From assembly GCA_052161645.1 (NCBI GenBank), contig CP197414.1: a stretch of 64,000 nt of DNA. One strand, written 5' to 3'. Positions 61,057-64,000 of the stretch are shown piece by piece. Below the pieces are notes generated by a model, which saw nothing but the letters and a program-made list of their open reading frames with translations, did not search any database and was not told where the DNA came from. Within the stretch, counting starts at the first letter, position 1; each line of letters opens with the position of its first letter. A program made the translations under genes and the position numbers. This stretch comes from Laterigemmans sp052161645. GTDB taxonomy: Bacteria; Planctomycetota; Planctomycetia; Pirellulales; Pirellulaceae.

Positions 61057-62334
61057 ATGATTGGTCGCACAGTGGCGGTGCTCGGAGCGACCGGTAGCAT
61101 CGGTCAAGCGACGATCGATGTGGTGGAACAGCTGGGACCGCCTTGGAATATTCAGGCAATTTCCGCACATTGCCGCATTGCCGAGTTACACGCGATCGCC
61201 GCTCGCCATTCCCCACGCCGGGCAATTATTTCCGGTTCTTCGGGGGAAAACGATTTTTTTCAAGAAAATTCGTCCAGCGGCAAGCAGCATGACCGCACCG
61301 CCGCCGATCGCCGCTTGGCTTGGCCGGCAGGCTGCGAATTGCTCTCCGGCCCCGACGGACTATTAGCCGCCGCGACGGCCGAGGAAGTCGATGTGGTTGT
61401 CGCCGCGATTGTCGGGCGAGCCGGTGTGGAGAGCACTTTGGCTGCATTGCAAGCCGGAAAACGAGTCGCTTTAGCCAACAAAGAGACGCTGGTGTGCGCT
61501 GGCTCGGTGGTCGAAACGTTGCTGTACGGAAACGCCGACAAGGATCGAGCTGCAAATAAAACCGGGCCGACGGCTTGGCGACCCCTAGCCGGGCCTCGCC
61601 TGTTGCCGGTCGACAGCGAGCATTCGGCGATCTTCCAGTGTTTAGAGACAGCCCGTGACACTCAGCGAAGTTGCGAGCGGCTGATTTTGACCGCCAGCGG
61701 TGGTCCTTTTCGCACCTGGACATACAATCAGATGCGGGAAGCGACGGTGGCTCAGGCGCTAAAGCACCCGACTTGGGAGATGGGGAAAAAAATCAGCATT
61801 GATTCCGCCACGATGATGAACAAGGCGTTGGAGATCGTGGAAGCCCGCTGGTTATTCGGGATGCCAGCCGAGTCGCTGGAAGTCGTCGTGCATCCCCAAT
61901 CGATCGTACACTCGTTGGTGGAGTTTATTGACGGTTCAATTCTGGCTCAGCTTTCGCCCCCCGACATGCGGTTGCCGATTCAATACGCTTTAACTTATCC
62001 GGAGCGTTTACCATGCCCGGCGGCCAGGTTGGATCGAACCAAAAGCTGGGAACTGACGTTGCAACCGGTAGACCGCGAACTTTTTCCGGCCATTAGCCTT
62101 GGATTTGAAGTGGCAAAAGCGGGTGGAACTGCGGGATCTGTGGTAAATGCCGCGAATGAAGCTGCGGTCGACCTATTCTTGGAAGAGCGAATTCGTTTTA
62201 CTGACATTGTACCGGCCTGTCGCACGGTATTGGAAAATCACACATTTGAGGCGCGGCCCAGCTTGGAACGGCTTTTGGAGCTGGACCAATGGGCCCGTGC
62301 GGAGGTACGGCGGTGGAGTTCTCGCAAGAGTTAA
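61057..62334 (+). CDS. dxr: 1-deoxy-D-xylulose 5-phosphate reductoisomerase
   Basis: The NADPH-dependent enzyme converts DXP to MEP in isoprenoid synthesis. Motifs: VAVLGATGSIGQATIDVV (nucleotide binding), VALANKETLVCAGS, PVDSEHSAIFQ and KISIDSATMMNKALEIVEA. At 425 residues it is longer than the usual 390-400 because of two hydrophilic inserts, SGENDFFQENSSSGKQ (about 70-85) and GNADKDRAANKTGP (about 160-175). ATG 61057 has AGGA upstream. Two bases separate its stop from the rseP start, the frequent dxr-rseP pairing. Confidence 0.94.
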   Translation: MIGRTVAVLGATGSIGQATIDVVEQLGPPWNIQAISAHCRIAELHAIAARHSPRRAIISGSSGENDFFQENSSSGKQHDRTAADRRLAWPAGCELLSGPDGLLAAATAEEVDVVVAAIVGRAGVESTLAALQAGKRVALANKETLVCAGSVVETLLYGNADKDRAANKTGPTAWRPLAGPRLLPVDSEHSAIFQCLETARDTQRSCERLILTASGGPFRTWTYNQMREATVAQALKHPTWEMGKKISIDSATMMNKALEIVEARWLFGMPAESLEVVVHPQSIVHSLVEFIDGSILAQLSPPDMRLPIQYALTYPERLPCPAARLDRTKSWELTLQPVDRELFPAISLGFEVAKAGGTAGSVVNAANEAAVDLFLEERIRFTDIVPACRTVLENHTFEARPSLERLLELDQWARAEVRRWSSRKS

Positions 62335-62336
62335 TC

Positions 62337-64000
62337 ATGTCGAATTTGTTCGGGGCAACCGAACCAACCCTGCTCAGCTGGCTAGGCGAGAAGGTTTGGA
62401 TTTGGTCGGCCGTGGCGCTCGGCATCGGGTTTGTAATTTTCGTGCACGAGCTGGGGCACTTTTTGGCAGCCAAATTATTTGGCGTGAAAGTCGAAAAGTT
62501 CTATGTCGGGTTCGATGTGCCAATTCGCATTTTTGGCATCCAGCTGCCCCGCACCTTCGGGAAATTCCGCTGGGGTGAGACGGAGTACGGGATCGGTGTG
62601 ATCCCGCTGGGCGGTTACGTGAAGATGCTCGGTCAAGACGACGATCCGCGCCGGGCTGCTGAGGAACGCGAGCGAATTCGCACTGCCAACCAAGCGTCCG
62701 ACGTCGATGCGGACGAACCGGCGGAAGCTTACGAGCTCGATCCGCGCAGTTATCCGGCCAAAACCGTATGGCAGCGGATGATCATCATCAGCGCTGGCGT
62801 GGTGATGAATTTGCTCACCTCCGTGTTATTTGCGGCCATCGCATTCGGGATGGGCGTCAAATACACACCCGCCGTGGTGGGCAACACCGTGGCTGGATAT
62901 CCCGCATGGGAAGCTGGCGTGGAGCCGGGCGGACGCGTCGTTTCGGCTGGCCGCATCGAAGGGGATGAGAAACTGCATTTCATGGACATGACCGGCGAAA
63001 TCATGCTGGCCACTTTGTCCAATCCCGGCAAACCGGTCGAGATCGCGGTGCGTTATGACGATGGCGAACGGGGCTACCAACTGCTGCCCCGCCCCTCCGC
63101 GACGAACCCTGACCAGAAATTGATCGGCATCGGCATGTCGCAATCGGCGAACGTGGGCGACATACCGATCATCTTTCCCAACTCGGTTGCCGCCGATGTG
63201 TTGGATGATTCGATCGCCGGCGCCCAATTGGTCGCAGTCGACGGCGAGAAAATTGAAGTCGATCCGGTCGTCGGTGCACCCCTGGCGGAAACCTACTATC
63301 GCCACTTGGCCGCTCGTCGCGATCAACCCGTGGTGTTGAAGTTCGAGCTTGTCGATGGTTCGACGCGGGACGTGACGCTGCCGCCGCAAGCTTACAAGTC
63401 ATTCGGTTTTGATTTCACGGTCGGTCCCGTCGCGGGGCTGGTCAAAGATGGTCCAGCGGAAACGGCGGGAATCGAGCGTGGTGATCGGATTGTCGGCTTT
63501 GGCGCCGAAAAACAACCAGTCGATGCTTACGGACTGCCCGGCATGGTGGCCGATAGCGCTGGTTCGATCGTGTTGCATGTGGAGCGTGGCAGCGGAGAGA
63601 GTTTAGAACAACTGGAGCTGACGATTCCCAAGTCGGAAAATCTGATTTCTCATAATCCGCTAGCCGAGGGTAGCGGTCAGATCGAACTGCAATCCTTGGG
63701 GCTGACCTATCAACCGCTCCCCACCGTTGTCTCGCCGACCACCGGCGCGTTGGCAGCTGAACAGCCCGTGGAATCTGTTCAGATTGGGGAGTCGATGCAG
63801 GCTGGGGACAGGATCAAGCGGGTTGCCGTGAAGTGGCCGCAAGACAAGCGTCCCGAGGCGCTGGCGGCTCAGTTGGAAGATGGTTTTCTCAATCCTTACA
63901 ACGTTGAAAAGCTGGAAGAAGGCTGGGAAATTGGCCCCGACGCAACGTTAGTTAGCTTGTTGTACGAAATGCAACGACTCCCCGCGGGGACTCAATTCAA
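62337..64000 (+). CDS. rseP: RIP metalloprotease RseP (site-2 protease), N-terminal part
   Basis: Open from ATG 62337 to the window edge (554 codons), so the C-terminus and the NxxPxPxLDG motif lie beyond. HELGH (37-41) in FVIFVHELGHFLAAKLFGV is the zinc site, followed by GIGVIPLGGYVKMLGQDDDP, typical of RseP. Two PDZ-like domains follow (about 180-260 and 330-410), with VAGYPAWEAGVEPGGRVV and LVKDGPAETAGIERGDRIVGF. The protein is longer than usual (about 450) already. RseP performs intramembrane cleavage of anti-sigma factors; the membrane anti-sigma encoded at 12562 is a conceivable client (inference). Confidence 0.92.
   Translation, partial: MSNLFGATEPTLLSWLGEKVWIWSAVALGIGFVIFVHELGHFLAAKLFGVKVEKFYVGFDVPIRIFGIQLPRTFGKFRWGETEYGIGVIPLGGYVKMLGQDDDPRRAAEERERIRTANQASDVDADEPAEAYELDPRSYPAKTVWQRMIIISAGVVMNLLTSVLFAAIAFGMGVKYTPAVVGNTVAGYPAWEAGVEPGGRVVSAGRIEGDEKLHFMDMTGEIMLATLSNPGKPVEIAVRYDDGERGYQLLPRPSATNPDQKLIGIGMSQSANVGDIPIIFPNSVAADVLDDSIAGAQLVAVDGEKIEVDPVVGAPLAETYYRHLAARRDQPVVLKFELVDGSTRDVTLPPQAYKSFGFDFTVGPVAGLVKDGPAETAGIERGDRIVGFGAEKQPVDAYGLPGMVADSAGSIVLHVERGSGESLEQLELTIPKSENLISHNPLAEGSGQIELQSLGLTYQPLPTVVSPTTGALAAEQPVESVQIGESMQAGDRIKRVAVKWPQDKRPEALAAQLEDGFLNPYNVEKLEEGWEIGPDATLVSLLYEMQRLPAGTQF

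Noticed and set aside
1..64000. tRNA, rRNA, CRISPR, insertion sequence or prophage
   Set aside because: No T-loop/acceptor pattern, spaced repeats, transposase or phage gene was recognised by eye; a dedicated scan (tRNAscan-SE, Infernal) could still find a small RNA.

Overview
The window reads as chromosomal DNA of a planctomycete, most likely a member of the Pirellulaceae (Rhodopirellula/Blastopirellula-like). The indications are a cytochrome/DUF1549/DUF1553 protein next to a DUF1501 protein, long Hanks-type kinases fused to TPR repeats, an ECF sigma factor with a long membrane anti-sigma, a three-gene GAF-HlyD / HlyD / M50-HlyD cassette, and many Pirellulaceae-type hypothetical proteins. 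I see no rRNA or tRNA gene, CRISPR array, transposase or prophage module.

Layout. (1) 1-4886, minus strand: part of a type VI secretion cluster, tssK-tssL-tssM plus the start of tssA. Its TssM stops right after the third membrane helix. (2) 5189-8174: an outer-membrane barrel-like protein, a hemerythrin-like protein and a family 2 glycosyltransferase. (3) 8175-16013: a non-coding stretch with a foldable element, then folK, panC, an lgt with an internal insertion, a sigma/anti-sigma pair, a ribbon-helix-helix protein and metF. (4) 16279-22048: the cytochrome/DUF1501 pair and an SLC13-type transporter. (5) 22240-24868: a GEMM-I (cyclic dinucleotide) riboswitch ahead of a secreted protein and TadG- and TadE-like genes. 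This joins second-messenger sensing to a surface or pilus output. (6) 24922-34450, minus strand: a GH2-like enzyme, a GGQ release-factor-like protein and the GAF-HlyD / HlyD / M50-HlyD cassette. (7) 34963-40281: an accessory-looking patch with a nitrilase-family enzyme, several small membrane proteins, a DUF6584-like protein, possible gene debris and an alpha/beta hydrolase. (8) 40489-46844: a giant kinase-TPR protein, a GT4 glycosyltransferase and a small divergent kinase. (9) 46873-64000: mostly core functions, namely holB-tmk, eno, ribE-rsmA, a CbbX-type AAA+ with a zinc ribbon, a fatty-acid desaturase, a radical SAM protein, a beta-propeller protein, ftsH, dxr and the start of rseP.

The most promising leads for undescribed biology are the riboswitch-Tad unit, the GAF-HlyD / HlyD / M50-HlyD cassette (a plausible membrane-spanning transport or processing machine without an obvious ATPase), and the minimal TssM. 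All functional calls come from reading motifs in the translated sequence. No database search was run.
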